A stretch of 64,000 nucleotides of DNA. Source: an uncultured Geobacteraceae bacterium. GTDB taxonomy: Bacteria; Desulfobacterota; Desulfuromonadia; Geobacterales; Pseudopelobacteraceae. The position numbers were made by a program, and so were the translations under genes. The DNA is taken from positions 26,496 through 90,495 of the forward strand of contig CAIQWT010000092.1 in the NCBI GenBank assembly GCA_903875605.1, given 5' to 3'. The first letter of the stretch is position 1. The number at the start of each line of letters is the position of its first letter. Of this stretch, positions 16,347 to 24,874 are shown in pieces. The notes under the pieces are model-generated. The model was given only the letters and a program-made list of their open reading frames with translations, had not been told where the DNA came from and searched no databases.

Positions 16347-19300
16347 CTTTCCATCTCCGTTTCAGCCAGCCCCCCAGGTCATCCATCAGTGTGTACATTA
16401 CCGGCACTACCAACAGTGTCAGCAGAGTCGAAGTAAGGAGGCCGCCAACTACGGCGCGAGCCATGGGGGCGCGACCTTCAGCGCCCGCTCCAAGCGCCAG
16501 AAATAGCGGCATCATTCCAAAAATCATCGCCAGTGTTGTCATTATTATCGGCCGCAGACGGGTGCGGCCTGCCAGAATAACCGCCTCACGCCTGTTCATG
16601 CCGTCCCTGCGCTGAAGCACCTTGGCGTAATCAACCAGCAAAATTGCATTTTTGGTTACTAATCCCATCAGCATGATCAAGCCTATCAGAGACATTATAT
16701 TGATCGTATCGCCGGTAAGTTTGAGCATACCGGCCATCCCGACAATGGAAAGCGGCAGAGAAAACATGATTGCAAGGGGTTCAAAAAACGACTCAAACTG
16801 GGCGGCCAGAATCAGGTAGACAAAAAGCACTGCCAACAGTAACGACTCCCCCATGTAGCCGAATGATTCGGCCATATCTTCTGCCTCACCAGATAGATTA
16901 ACGGAGTAGCCAGGCGGCATGTTAATCCTTTTGGAAGCAGCCTCAACATGCTTGGCAGCAGTTCCGACCGGCAACCGGTCAAGATTAGCACTTACAGTTA
17001 CCTGGCGGGCCAGATCACGGCGGTTTATCTCCGTAGGCGATGCAGCCACAACAGTGCTGGTCAGACTTGACACCGGTATCAGCTTGACTCCACCATTACC
17101 GTCCGGCACAGACACTTTCAAATCCAGCACCTGCGAAGCATTTTGCCGTAAATGTGCCGGCAGGCGAACCCGCAGATTTACCGCATCGCCATCTACATCT
17201 TCAAAAGTTGAAATGGCTTCGCCACCGACCAGACGACTAACAGAGGCCACGATATCATTGGTTGTAACGCCAGCCGACAGAGCTTTGTCGCGGTCAACCC
17301 GCATACGGTATTCAGGGATGTCGTTCTCCAGGGTCATTGTAATATCTACAATGCCACGCACCTTATAAAGCTCCTCTTTCAAGCGCGCTCCAAGCTGCTT
17401 GAGGACCACCAGATCTTCACCTTTAAGGTTAACGTTAAGCGGTTTCTGCGCCCCGCCGATCTGACCGACTTCCTCAATGGAGAAGGTTATGCCCGCTATC
17501 TTCTGCAAGCGCTCGCGCACTTCCCGCTGCAGCTGGAACTGGTTTTTGGAACGATCTTTTCGTTCCTTGAGCTTAACGTATAAAAGACCGTCGCGCACAG
17601 TACCGCTGTCCCCGGCGCCGATAGTGGCATAGGTATGATCAACCTCCGGTGCGCTTTTTACAGCAGCCAGAACTGCATGCATGCGGTCTTCGGTTTCAAC
17701 TACAGAGGCATCCGGAGCTGTTTTGAACGAAATTTGAAATTCACCTTTATCCTCCGGAGCCATAAATGAGGACTCCAGGGAGCCAAAAAGCATGATCCCG
17801 GCGACAAAGGATCCAAGGGCCAACGCCATAACGCTTTTGCGGTGATCCAGCGCCCAGGCTATAGCACCACGATATTTATCGGCAGTTTTGTCAAACCAGA
17901 AGTTGAATTTTTCCAGATAGCGCGCAATCCCTTTGCGTTTCCCCTGCAGATGAATTGAGGGATCGTGCCAGCGGGATGAAAGCATAGGATCGAGGGTAAA
18001 CGAAACAAACAGCGAAACCAATACCGCAAAGGCGACGCTGATGCCGAACTGATAGAAAAAACGTCCGACAATCCCCTTCATGAAGGCCACCGGTATGAAC
18101 ACGGCAATAATCGACATGGAAGTAGAGAAAACCGCTAGTCCGATCTCTGACGTGCCAAACCTGGCCGCTTCCATGTGGTCTTTCCCCATTTCCAGATGGC
18201 GGACAATATTCTCCCGCACAACAATGGCATCATCTATCAGCATGCCTATGGCCAGAGATAAAGCCATCAGGGTCATGACATTAAGGGTCATGCCAAGCGC
18301 ATTCATGACGATAAAAGAGGATATGACCGAAATCGGCAGAGTCACACCGGTAATCACTGTTGACCGCCAGGAGTTGATGAAACAGAAAATGATCAGTACA
18401 GTCAGAATACCGCCGATGAGCAGAGTTTCTTTGACATCAGCAAGCGACTCGCGCGTCATGATAGAACCGTCCCGTACCAGCGAAAGCGTTACCCCGGGCG
18501 GCAACTCCTTTTGCAGCTTTAACATAACTTTCTTGACGGTATCAACCAGCTCGACCTGATTACCACCTGACTGTTTGTATATATCCAGACCAATAGCCGG
18601 CTTACCGTTCACCAGAGCAAGTTTGCGCTTTTCTTCAATACCGTCGTTTATCACGGCTATTTCGCCAAGCCGTATCGGACGACTATTCCGCTGAGCAACG
18701 GTCATCTGTCGATACTGCTCGGCCAGTTCCGGCTTACCCTCTATGCGGAGCGGATATTCCGCTGTGCCTCGGGTTATCCGCCCTAGCGGCGTGTTAGTGT
18801 TCTCGGAACGGATACCGGAAACAATGTCGTTAACACCAAGCTTAAGTGCGTCCAGCCTGACCGGATCGAGATCAATGTTGACCTCACGCTTCTGACCGCC
18901 GACCATATCGACCTTGCCGACTCCGGCAACGCTTTCAAATCTTTTTTTAATCCTTTTTTCTACCAATGTTGTCAATTCGCGAGGCGACAAAGTAGTAGAT
19001 TCAACGGCCAGCGCTGCAATCGGCGAAGCGTTAAAGTCCAGCTTCTGAATAATCGGTTCATCGATAGAAGCCGGCAGAGTTGCGCGTACAGAGGAAATCT
19101 TGGCTCGGACCTCCTGAGCCGCATCATTAACCTTTTCCTCAAGACGGAATTCTATAACAACCGATGATACGCCTTCGCGGGAAGTGGAGAAAACATGCTT
19201 CACTCCGGCAATCTGGTTGACCGCCTCCTCTATACGCTTTGAGACTTCCCGTTCGACCGTCTCCGGAGAGGCCCCGGCAAAAGTGGTGACAACCGAAACA

Positions 19301-19431
19301 ATTGGAAACTCGACATTAGGAAACATCTCAACAGAAAGACGACGATAGGAAAAGATGCCGAGTATGACCAGAGCTAAAACCATGACTGAGGCAAAAATCG
19401 GACGTTTGATGGAGGTATTGGAGAGGATCAT
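16333..19431 (-). CDS. RND efflux pump permease (AcrB/MexB-type)
   Basis: 1032 residues, full length for the hydrophobe/amphiphile efflux family. Twelve membrane segments are expected, with the first near residues 12-30 and clusters near 335-480, 530, 860-1010. The proton-relay aspartates are in AIGMLIDDAIVVREN, and GLIMLMGLVTKNAILLVDYA is the typical late-membrane motif. It should sit in the inner membrane and export drugs, solvents or other hydrophobic compounds with the adaptor and TolC encoded on either side. Confidence 0.93.
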   Translation of the reverse strand: MILSNTSIKRPIFASVMVLALVILGIFSYRRLSVEMFPNVEFPIVSVVTTFAGASPETVEREVSKRIEEAVNQIAGVKHVFSTSREGVSSVVIEFRLEEKVNDAAQEVRAKISSVRATLPASIDEPIIQKLDFNASPIAALAVESTTLSPRELTTLVEKRIKKRFESVAGVGKVDMVGGQKREVNIDLDPVRLDALKLGVNDIVSGIRSENTNTPLGRITRGTAEYPLRIEGKPELAEQYRQMTVAQRNSRPIRLGEIAVINDGIEEKRKLALVNGKPAIGLDIYKQSGGNQVELVDTVKKVMLKLQKELPPGVTLSLVRDGSIMTRESLADVKETLLIGGILTVLIIFCFINSWRSTVITGVTLPISVISSFIVMNALGMTLNVMTLMALSLAIGMLIDDAIVVRENIVRHLEMGKDHMEAARFGTSEIGLAVFSTSMSIIAVFIPVAFMKGIVGRFFYQFGISVAFAVLVSLFVSFTLDPMLSSRWHDPSIHLQGKRKGIARYLEKFNFWFDKTADKYRGAIAWALDHRKSVMALALGSFVAGIMLFGSLESSFMAPEDKGEFQISFKTAPDASVVETEDRMHAVLAAVKSAPEVDHTYATIGAGDSGTVRDGLLYVKLKERKDRSKNQFQLQREVRERLQKIAGITFSIEEVGQIGGAQKPLNVNLKGEDLVVLKQLGARLKEELYKVRGIVDITMTLENDIPEYRMRVDRDKALSAGVTTNDIVASVSRLVGGEAISTFEDVDGDAVNLRVRLPAHLRQNASQVLDLKVSVPDGNGGVKLIPVSSLTSTVVAASPTEINRRDLARQVTVSANLDRLPVGTAAKHVEAASKRINMPPGYSVNLSGEAEDMAESFGYMGESLLLAVLFVYLILAAQFESFFEPLAIMFSLPLSIVGMAGMLKLTGDTINIMSLIGLIMLMGLVTKNAILLVDYAKVLQRRDGMNRREAVILAGRTRLRPIIMTTLAMIFGMMPLFLALGAGAEGRAPMARAVVGGLLTSTLLTLLVVPVMYTLMDDLGGWLKRRWKGGNV

Positions 19432-19455
19432 TCTTGCTTCCTTTTTGTCTATTGG

Positions 19456-19845
19456 CTACGGTATTACTGATTCATGGCCAAGCGCTGCAACGATAAGTCG
19501 CTTTAGCTCCGAAATACTGCTGCAGGAACTAATCTCGGAAGCAGTTATCAATATTTCCAACGATCCATGAGTGTTCATAAATATCGCCGGGAGAGCAACA
19601 GAAACAATGCCGTACTGTTCGAAGAGTTCATCACGATGCAGAAACTCCAGTTTCTGCTCAAGAGATTCGAGAAACAGCTTCCATTCGGAGCGCATACCAA
19701 AGGTGCCATAGGTAATTGCGCAGAGATCGCAGGAATAGCTCTCCGGTGCAAACGTTTTGTGTGCGATATCAGTAAGGGTGTTAAAGAGCCCGCTGTCGGC
19801 ATTATAGACAAAGACAAGTTTCGTACGAGGGGCCTTTCCCATCAC
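19456..19845 (-). CDS. Unrecognised protein in the efflux operon
   Basis: 129 residues, no signal peptide or membrane segment. I cannot name a family. It begins with a strand-like KLVFVYNADSGLFNTL block, then a cysteine pair in CDLCAITYGTFGMRSEW, a helical FLESLEQKLEFLHRDE stretch and a hydrophobic YGIVSVALPAIF segment. It overlaps the adaptor stop by four bases (ATGA) and ends 24 bases before the pump gene, so it is firmly inside the operon. The cysteine pair could serve redox or metal binding, but that is speculation. Confidence 0.75.
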   Translation of the reverse strand: MMGKAPRTKLVFVYNADSGLFNTLTDIAHKTFAPESYSCDLCAITYGTFGMRSEWKLFLESLEQKLEFLHRDELFEQYGIVSVALPAIFMNTHGSLEILITASEISSCSSISELKRLIVAALGHESVIP

Positions 19846-21014
19846 TTCACAACCGCTTCAGTCTTTACTGCTGCTTCCACAGCTACTTTGTCGCCATCTT
19901 TCAGATTAAACCCGCCACGGATTACGTACTGTTCACCAGCCTTTAGTCCCGTTGCGATTTCGACCATATCGCCTGCAACAGCACCACTAAGAATATCCCG
20001 TTTGCGAGCTACCCCGTTTTCCACAACTAACACACTCCCTTTATGTGCCTGCGTGTCAAATGCGACAATTGAGCTGCGTGGTATCTGCAGCACCTGTCTA
20101 CGGTTTTCGGTAATAATGCGCCCTTTAGCAAACAAGCCGCCTTTAAGATATTCAGGTACGTTCCGAACTTCGGCAATAACTTTTAGCGAGCGATCTACTG
20201 CGGAAAGTTCGGGATTGATATACATTACCTTGCCGTTGATAGTACGACCCGGCAGAGAATCCACCGTAAATTCTAACGACTGACCGACCTTGACTCGACC
20301 GGAGTCTGTTGAGGAAACGGTCACCGTCAGATTGAGCAGTCGATTGTCCACAATTCGAAAAACTGGCTTGGCGGCTGCGGCGTCACTTGCCAGATCACCG
20401 ACATTGATATCACGCAGGGCGACTATGCCATCAATAGGTGCTACGACCAGGCCTTTCGCCTGACGGGCAATTCCTTGTCGAAACTCTTCTTCAGAAACAT
20501 GGATCTGAGCAGATGCTACCCCGACTCTTGCTTTTGCTGTCTCTGTTTCACTACGGGCGTCGTCAATGGCCTGCTGAGTAGCAAGTCCGGATTCTTTAAG
20601 TTTGAGGACACGCGCCAACTCCCGCTCCGCACGATTACCCACCACCTGTGCCTGAACCATATTCGCTTTCGCGGAGATGATTCCTGCCTCGGCCCGCTTG
20701 ACTTGAGCCTCTGTTTCGGCAACATCAATGCGTACCAGCGGCTGGCCTTTTTTTACGTGAACCCACTCTGAGACCATAACCTGTTTGACCAGTCCCGGAA
20801 TCTGTGTTTTCACATCCACCGCAAACTTTGGTTCCAGACTGCCGGTCACTTCTATGCCGTCCGTCACGCTTGAATAGGTCGCAGCTCGTGTCTCTACTGC
20901 CACCGGTGGCTTTGTTACCTGCTCAATATTTTTTTTTGCATCGCTCTTACCACAGGCCGTCAAACTAACAACTACCATCGTCACCGAAAAAATAAGTGAT
21001 ACCGCTTGTTTCAT
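19842..21014 (-). CDS. RND efflux periplasmic adaptor (membrane fusion lipoprotein)
   Basis: 390 residues. The start MKQAVSLIFSVTMVVVSLTAC is a lipoprotein signal. Then come a biotinyl-lipoyl-like strand set (VDVKTQIPGLVKQVMVSEWVHVKKGQPLVRID), an alpha-helical hairpin (about 90-165) and beta-barrel and membrane-proximal domains (KGLVVAPIDGIVALRDINVGD). It joins the RND pump to TolC in the periplasm. AAGGAG stands six bases before the ATG. It is the first gene of the efflux operon, about 70 bases from the palindromic-ended element. Confidence 0.92.
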   Translation of the reverse strand: MKQAVSLIFSVTMVVVSLTACGKSDAKKNIEQVTKPPVAVETRAATYSSVTDGIEVTGSLEPKFAVDVKTQIPGLVKQVMVSEWVHVKKGQPLVRIDVAETEAQVKRAEAGIISAKANMVQAQVVGNRAERELARVLKLKESGLATQQAIDDARSETETAKARVGVASAQIHVSEEEFRQGIARQAKGLVVAPIDGIVALRDINVGDLASDAAAAKPVFRIVDNRLLNLTVTVSSTDSGRVKVGQSLEFTVDSLPGRTINGKVMYINPELSAVDRSLKVIAEVRNVPEYLKGGLFAKGRIITENRRQVLQIPRSSIVAFDTQAHKGSVLVVENGVARKRDILSGAVAGDMVEIATGLKAGEQYVIRGGFNLKDGDKVAVEAAVKTEAVVK

Positions 21015-21086
21015 TTCATGCTCCTTGTTCAGTCAATCTATATCAACATTACCTATTAAGCGTGTGAGATCTGCGCCGGAGAACCT

Positions 21087-21210
21087 ATACCAAGTTGCAA
21101 TCAAAATGAGTACTAGGCGGAGAAGAGCGTTGCGACCGAGGCGTGCGTTTAGTACGTTGAGGATCTACCGACGAGGCCAACAGCGTAATCATTTGATTGC
21201 GACCTGGTAT
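21087..21210. repeat. Palindromic-ended intergenic element (124 bp), possible MITE
   Basis: The ends ATACCAAGTTGCAATCAAAA and TTTGATTGCGACCTGGTAT are near-perfect inverted copies of each other (about 22 bases per arm, a few differences). The middle, with GCGTTGCGACCGAGGCGTGCG and CCGACGAGGCC, is GC-rich and carries no real ORF. The right end coincides with the last base of the flhB stop codon. The design resembles a small non-autonomous element. I saw no second copy in the window. Confidence 0.6.
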
Positions 21211-22283
21211 TAGACCTTCCCCTTTAACTTGTAAACATACGCCAAAACCTCGGCGACAGCTGCGTAGAGGGTTTCCGGTATTGGCTCATTCTCTTTGACC
21301 TGATCATACAACTCACGGGCCAGAAACCGGTTCTCCACTAGAGTAATGCTGTGTTCACGGGCAATTTTCTTGATCGCCTCTGCCATGACATCCATCCCTT
21401 TGGCGAGCACAATCGGCGCGGCCATTTTCTGACGGTCATATTTAAGTGCGACGGCAAAATGAGTCGGATTGGTGATGACAACGTCCGCTAACGGAATAAT
21501 TTTGGTCATTCGTCGCCGGGCCATCTGAAACTGCATCTTCTTGATTTTACCCTTTGTTTCCGGGTTACCATCCGACTCTTTATGCTCGTCCTTGACTTCC
21601 TGCTTGGTCATTTTGAGATTTTCGGTGTAGCGCCACTTAACATAGAGCATGTCGATCAAACCGAGTACGATCAAAATGCCGCAGGTGTGGGTAACGATCT
21701 TGAATGCAATGTGACCAATAAAATTGAAAATGGTCTGAATATCCGCTTCCGCCAGAAAAGTAATATTCTGCATTTCGTCACGCACTACCCCATAAGCGAT
21801 CCAGGCAACTACCGCCAGCTTGAGCAGCGATTTCAGCATCTCAACCAAGGCGTCTTTGTTTAATATCCGCCCAAAACCTTTCATTGGACTCAATTTGGTA
21901 AAATCCACTTTCAGCCGAGACAATCTGAACTCAAGTCTGCCGTTATCCTGAATAAGGCTGGAGATCACTGCTGTGACTATAATCGTCACAACAAGCGGCA
22001 ATAGCAGCATTACGATGGTACCAAAAAGCTTAAGGATCAGAATATACAGGTTGGATTCAGTCAACTGGAAGGTGCCGATTGTTGACAAAATCTTGACCGT
22101 GCTCTGCTTGAGGCCGTCCATCATAAAACTACCGAAAATATATAGGCTGACGATACCCGTGAACAGGGTAAGTGACGACGTCAGCATCTGACTCATTGGC
22201 GGAGGGCCGTCTTCGCGTGATTTCTCCAGCCTTTTACCGGTGGGTTCTTCGGTTTTGGAGTGCTTATCTGAATCTCCTGACGT
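21210..22283 (-). CDS. flhB: Flagellar export gate protein FlhB (start codon appears to be ACG)
   Basis: FlhB is the substrate-switch subunit of the flagellar type III export gate. Four membrane segments are followed by a cytoplasmic domain with the self-cleaving NPTH motif (ITNPTHFAVALKYD). The ORF track begins at the ATG at 22196, which would remove the conserved cytoplasmic N-terminus. That N-terminus is present upstream in the same frame (KTEEPTGKRLEKSREDG), 29 codons long, and the only plausible start is ACG at 22283. GGGGGTGA stands three bases before it. No ATG, GTG or TTG lies between the fliR stop and 22196. With the ACG start the protein has 357 residues. flhA does not follow; a repeat element and efflux operon do. 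Confidence 0.9.
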   Translation of the reverse strand, partial: TSGDSDKHSKTEEPTGKRLEKSREDGPPPMSQMLTSSLTLFTGIVSLYIFGSFMMDGLKQSTVKILSTIGTFQLTESNLYILILKLFGTIVMLLLPLVVTIIVTAVISSLIQDNGRLEFRLSRLKVDFTKLSPMKGFGRILNKDALVEMLKSLLKLAVVAWIAYGVVRDEMQNITFLAEADIQTIFNFIGHIAFKIVTHTCGILIVLGLIDMLYVKWRYTENLKMTKQEVKDEHKESDGNPETKGKIKKMQFQMARRRMTKIIPLADVVITNPTHFAVALKYDRQKMAAPIVLAKGMDVMAEAIKKIAREHSITLVENRFLARELYDQVKENEPIPETLYAAVAEVLAYVYKLKGKV

Positions 22284-22286
22284 AGG

Positions 22287-23081
22287 TCACCCCCCCTTTG
22301 CCATAAGCCGGAATAGCGCGTCTATTTGAGCAGTAAGATGCCCGAATGACACTTGCAGAACATGAAAGAAAATTGTCAGTGTCATCCCCATAATAACAAG
22401 ACCCAGTCCGACGTTAAGCGGCATACTGATCATGAAAATATTCATCTGCGGGAAAGCCCGCGCCATGATTCCAAGCGCAACAGTAGTAAGAAGCAGGGCG
22501 ACCATAACCGGTGCGGCCAGACGAATTCCGATGATAAATATATCCGCAGTACGCGTAACGAAAAAATTCATCAACTCCCCGTTCAGATGCCATCCACCAA
22601 GCGGAATCACTTTGAAACTGTCCATAATGGCTCGGATGAAGACGTGATGAATATTAAGTGTCAGGAACATCAGAGTTGCGAACAGTGTCTGGAGCACCGA
22701 CATCGTCTGGGACTGCGTGCCTTGAGACGGGTCAATTATTGACGATATAGTCAAGCCCATCTGCATGCTGATTATCTGACCACTGAATTCGACCGCTGCG
22801 AAAACAATCTGAGTTATGTATGCCAGCGTAAGACCAACCATAACCTCGGTTAATGCCAGCATTGCGAGACTAAAAGCATCAGTAGGCACCTGAGGTATCG
22901 CTACCGAAAGCGTCGGAAAACAGACCAGCGTAATCATAATGACTGTAATTGCTTTGACACGAAGGGGCATACGGCGGCCACCGAAAACAGGCAAAGCAGC
23001 AAAAATACCGGCCACGCGACTTAAGACCAACATGAAAAATATGACTTCGCGGGGGGATGGAAAGGGGAGTAGCGGGAACAT
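22287..23081 (-). CDS. fliR: Flagellar export gate protein FliR
   Basis: 264 residues, very hydrophobic, five to six membrane segments. The start FPLLPFPSPREVIFFMLVLSRVAGIFAALPVFG and the GGWHLNGELMNFF segment are typical. FliR is part of the FliPQR export gate core. It lies six bases from fliQ. Its TGA stop is followed in the same frame by the flhB sequence with only CCT between TGA and the ACG, so read-through would make a FliR-FlhB fusion, an arrangement known as a gene fusion in some clostridia. Confidence 0.95.
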   Translation of the reverse strand: MFPLLPFPSPREVIFFMLVLSRVAGIFAALPVFGGRRMPLRVKAITVIMITLVCFPTLSVAIPQVPTDAFSLAMLALTEVMVGLTLAYITQIVFAAVEFSGQIISMQMGLTISSIIDPSQGTQSQTMSVLQTLFATLMFLTLNIHHVFIRAIMDSFKVIPLGGWHLNGELMNFFVTRTADIFIIGIRLAAPVMVALLLTTVALGIMARAFPQMNIFMISMPLNVGLGLVIMGMTLTIFFHVLQVSFGHLTAQIDALFRLMAKGG

Positions 23082-23087
23082 GTGAGG

Positions 23088-23357
23088 CTAACGCCTCATT
23101 GTTGCGATAAACGAATAGATCTCTCGAGTAAAGTCACTCATATAGCTCATCATCCAGGGAAAGAATATGATCATAGCAACCATAACAGCGATTATTTTCG
23201 GGGCAAAAGCAAGCGTGGCCTCGTTTATGGAGGTGACTGCCTGAAATATACTGATCAGAAGCCCGACAATCAGACTGGCAATCAGAAGAGGAGCAGCCAG
23301 CAACAGTGTCGCTTCAAAGCTGCGTCTGGCGAGTTGTACGACTAATTCAGGGGTCAT
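23088..23357 (-). CDS. fliQ: Flagellar export gate protein FliQ
   Basis: 89 residues with two membrane segments, the normal size. The start MTPELVVQLARRSFEATLLLAAPLL and the QAVTSINEATLAFAPKI motif are diagnostic. It assembles with FliP and FliR in the export gate at the flagellar base. Ten bases follow fliP and six precede fliR. Confidence 0.96.
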   Translation of the reverse strand: MTPELVVQLARRSFEATLLLAAPLLIASLIVGLLISIFQAVTSINEATLAFAPKIIAVMVAMIIFFPWMMSYMSDFTREIYSFIATMRR

Positions 23358-23367
23358 TTAATATCAC

Positions 23368-24162
23368 CTAGCCAAAACTTTTTACGAGAGAGCCGATTAC
23401 AAGACCCCAGCCATCCACAAGAACAAACAGAAGTATTTTGAACGGGAGCGAAATCATTACAGGTGGCAGCATCATCATACCCATTGACATAAGAACTGAT
23501 GCCACGACCATATCAACAACTATAAAGGGAATATAGATCAAAAAGCCGATCTGAAAAGCTGTCCGCAGTTCAGAAATCATGAAGGCAGGAATTATTGTCA
23601 AAGTCGGTATATCTTCGGCATTTTTCGGCCGCTGCAACTTGGAGAGGCTCACAAAGAGCGCCAGATCCTTTTCCCGCACCTGAGAGAGCATGAACGTGCG
23701 CACCGGCTTGACAGCACGTTCCATTGCCTGCTCCTGGCTTATCTGTTGTGCTTTCCACGGCTGGTAGGCATCCTTATTAATCTGCTGCCACACCGGAGTC
23801 ATGATGAAAAAAGTCAGAAACATCGATAAGGAAAGAATTACCTGGTTGGAGGGGGCGGCCTGAGTACCCATGGCGGTGCGCAGGAAAGATAACACTACTG
23901 AGATGCGAGTAAATGATGTTGTCATAATCAGCAGCCCGGGTGCGAGCGACATGATCGTCATCAACAGAAATATCTGAACCGTGACAGCAACATCATTAGG
24001 CTTGGTGGCGGTGCCGACCCCGATATTAAGTGAAGGAATAGGCATCGGTTCAGCGAACAGCAGCGCAGCCCCGGCCAGTAAAAGCAGGGTAGTCAGCAAG
24101 AAGATAAAAGAGCGTCTGGTGAGGTGCCTGGTTTTCATGATAGTTGTCATGATATTCGTCAT
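23368..24162 (-). CDS. fliP: Flagellar export gate protein FliP
   Basis: 264 residues. A cleavable N-terminal signal (RRSFIFLLTTLLLLAGAALLFAEP) is followed by four membrane segments. LLIMTTSFTRISVVLSFLRTAMGTQAAPSNQV and the C-terminal VDMVVASVLMSMGMMMLPPVMISLPFKILLFVLVDGW are diagnostic. Three ATGs occur in the first ten codons; the first overlaps the fliO stop (ATGA) and has GAGGCAGG upstream, so it is kept. FliP forms the core of the export gate. Confidence 0.95.
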   Translation of the reverse strand: MTNIMTTIMKTRHLTRRSFIFLLTTLLLLAGAALLFAEPMPIPSLNIGVGTATKPNDVAVTVQIFLLMTIMSLAPGLLIMTTSFTRISVVLSFLRTAMGTQAAPSNQVILSLSMFLTFFIMTPVWQQINKDAYQPWKAQQISQEQAMERAVKPVRTFMLSQVREKDLALFVSLSKLQRPKNAEDIPTLTIIPAFMISELRTAFQIGFLIYIPFIVVDMVVASVLMSMGMMMLPPVMISLPFKILLFVLVDGWGLVIGSLVKSFG

Positions 24163-24578
24163 GATGCCTGCCTCAAACGTGTTAACAGTGTGGCAAAACT
24201 GCTCTGTTCCGGTTTTTCTTCTATAACTTCAATTTCTTCAAGCATGTCGATCTGCTTGACAAATGACAGGCTTGCCTCACTACTGGAAAGCAGCAGGTAT
24301 TCTCCTGCCACTTCAACCAGCAAAAGTGATTTTTTAGGACCAAGATAACGTGTTTCAACGAGCCGAATATGCTTTGATTGTAGCTGCCTCCCTACCGGCA
24401 GCTTCTTCATTAGTTTGTTGGAGAAATGCCAGGTAATAAGTATAAGGCCTACAACAAGTGCCAGTGCAGCCAGCATTTGCAGTAAACTAGAAAGAAAGCT
24501 GAACTCCTGTACGGAGCTGTCAGCTGCCGAAGCGATTGATGGAATAAAGAGAAGAAGTGCGGAAACCGCACTTCTCAC
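24159..24578 (-). CDS. fliO: Flagellar assembly protein FliO
   Basis: 139 residues with a signal-like start and one membrane segment (about 33-52, LLQMLAALALVVGLILITWHF), then a small cytoplasmic domain with LVETRYLGPKKSLLLVEVAGEYLLL, the FliO signature. FliO helps FliP assemble. It overlaps fliN and fliP by four bases each. Confidence 0.9.
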   Translation of the reverse strand: MRSAVSALLLFIPSIASAADSSVQEFSFLSSLLQMLAALALVVGLILITWHFSNKLMKKLPVGRQLQSKHIRLVETRYLGPKKSLLLVEVAGEYLLLSSSEASLSFVKQIDMLEEIEVIEEKPEQSSFATLLTRLRQAS

Positions 24579-24874
24579 AGGATTTTCTCCACCCGCTCGT
24601 TAGGAGTAACGATATCCACCAAACGGACACCGAACTTTTCGTTGACAACAACCGCTTCACCGCGAGCAACCAGCTTGGAGTTAACAAAAATATCCAGCGG
24701 TTCACCGGCCAGCTTGGTTAACTCGACAACGGCACCCTGGTTGAGCTGCAGAATATCCTTGACCAGCAGCTTGGTTCTCCCCAGTTCTACGGTTACCTGC
24801 AAGGGGATATCAAGTATAAAGTCGAGGTTTTTCTTGTCAATTGGCGATTGATTCTCTTCAGGCGTGTCACCCAC
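24575..24874 (-). CDS. fliN: Flagellar motor switch protein FliN
   Basis: 99 residues, one SpoA/surface-presentation domain (LDFILDIPLQVTVELGRTKLLVKDILQLNQGAVVELTKLAGEPLDI). FliN forms the lower C-ring with FliM and binds the export ATPase regulator FliH. Its start abuts the fliM stop. Length and sequence are normal. Confidence 0.95.
   Translation of the reverse strand: MGDTPEENQSPIDKKNLDFILDIPLQVTVELGRTKLLVKDILQLNQGAVVELTKLAGEPLDIFVNSKLVARGEAVVVNEKFGVRLVDIVTPNERVEKIL

Noticed and set aside
21025-21213. 62-residue + strand ORF
   Set aside because: It runs through the palindromic-ended element and shows no family features; a by-product of the repeat.
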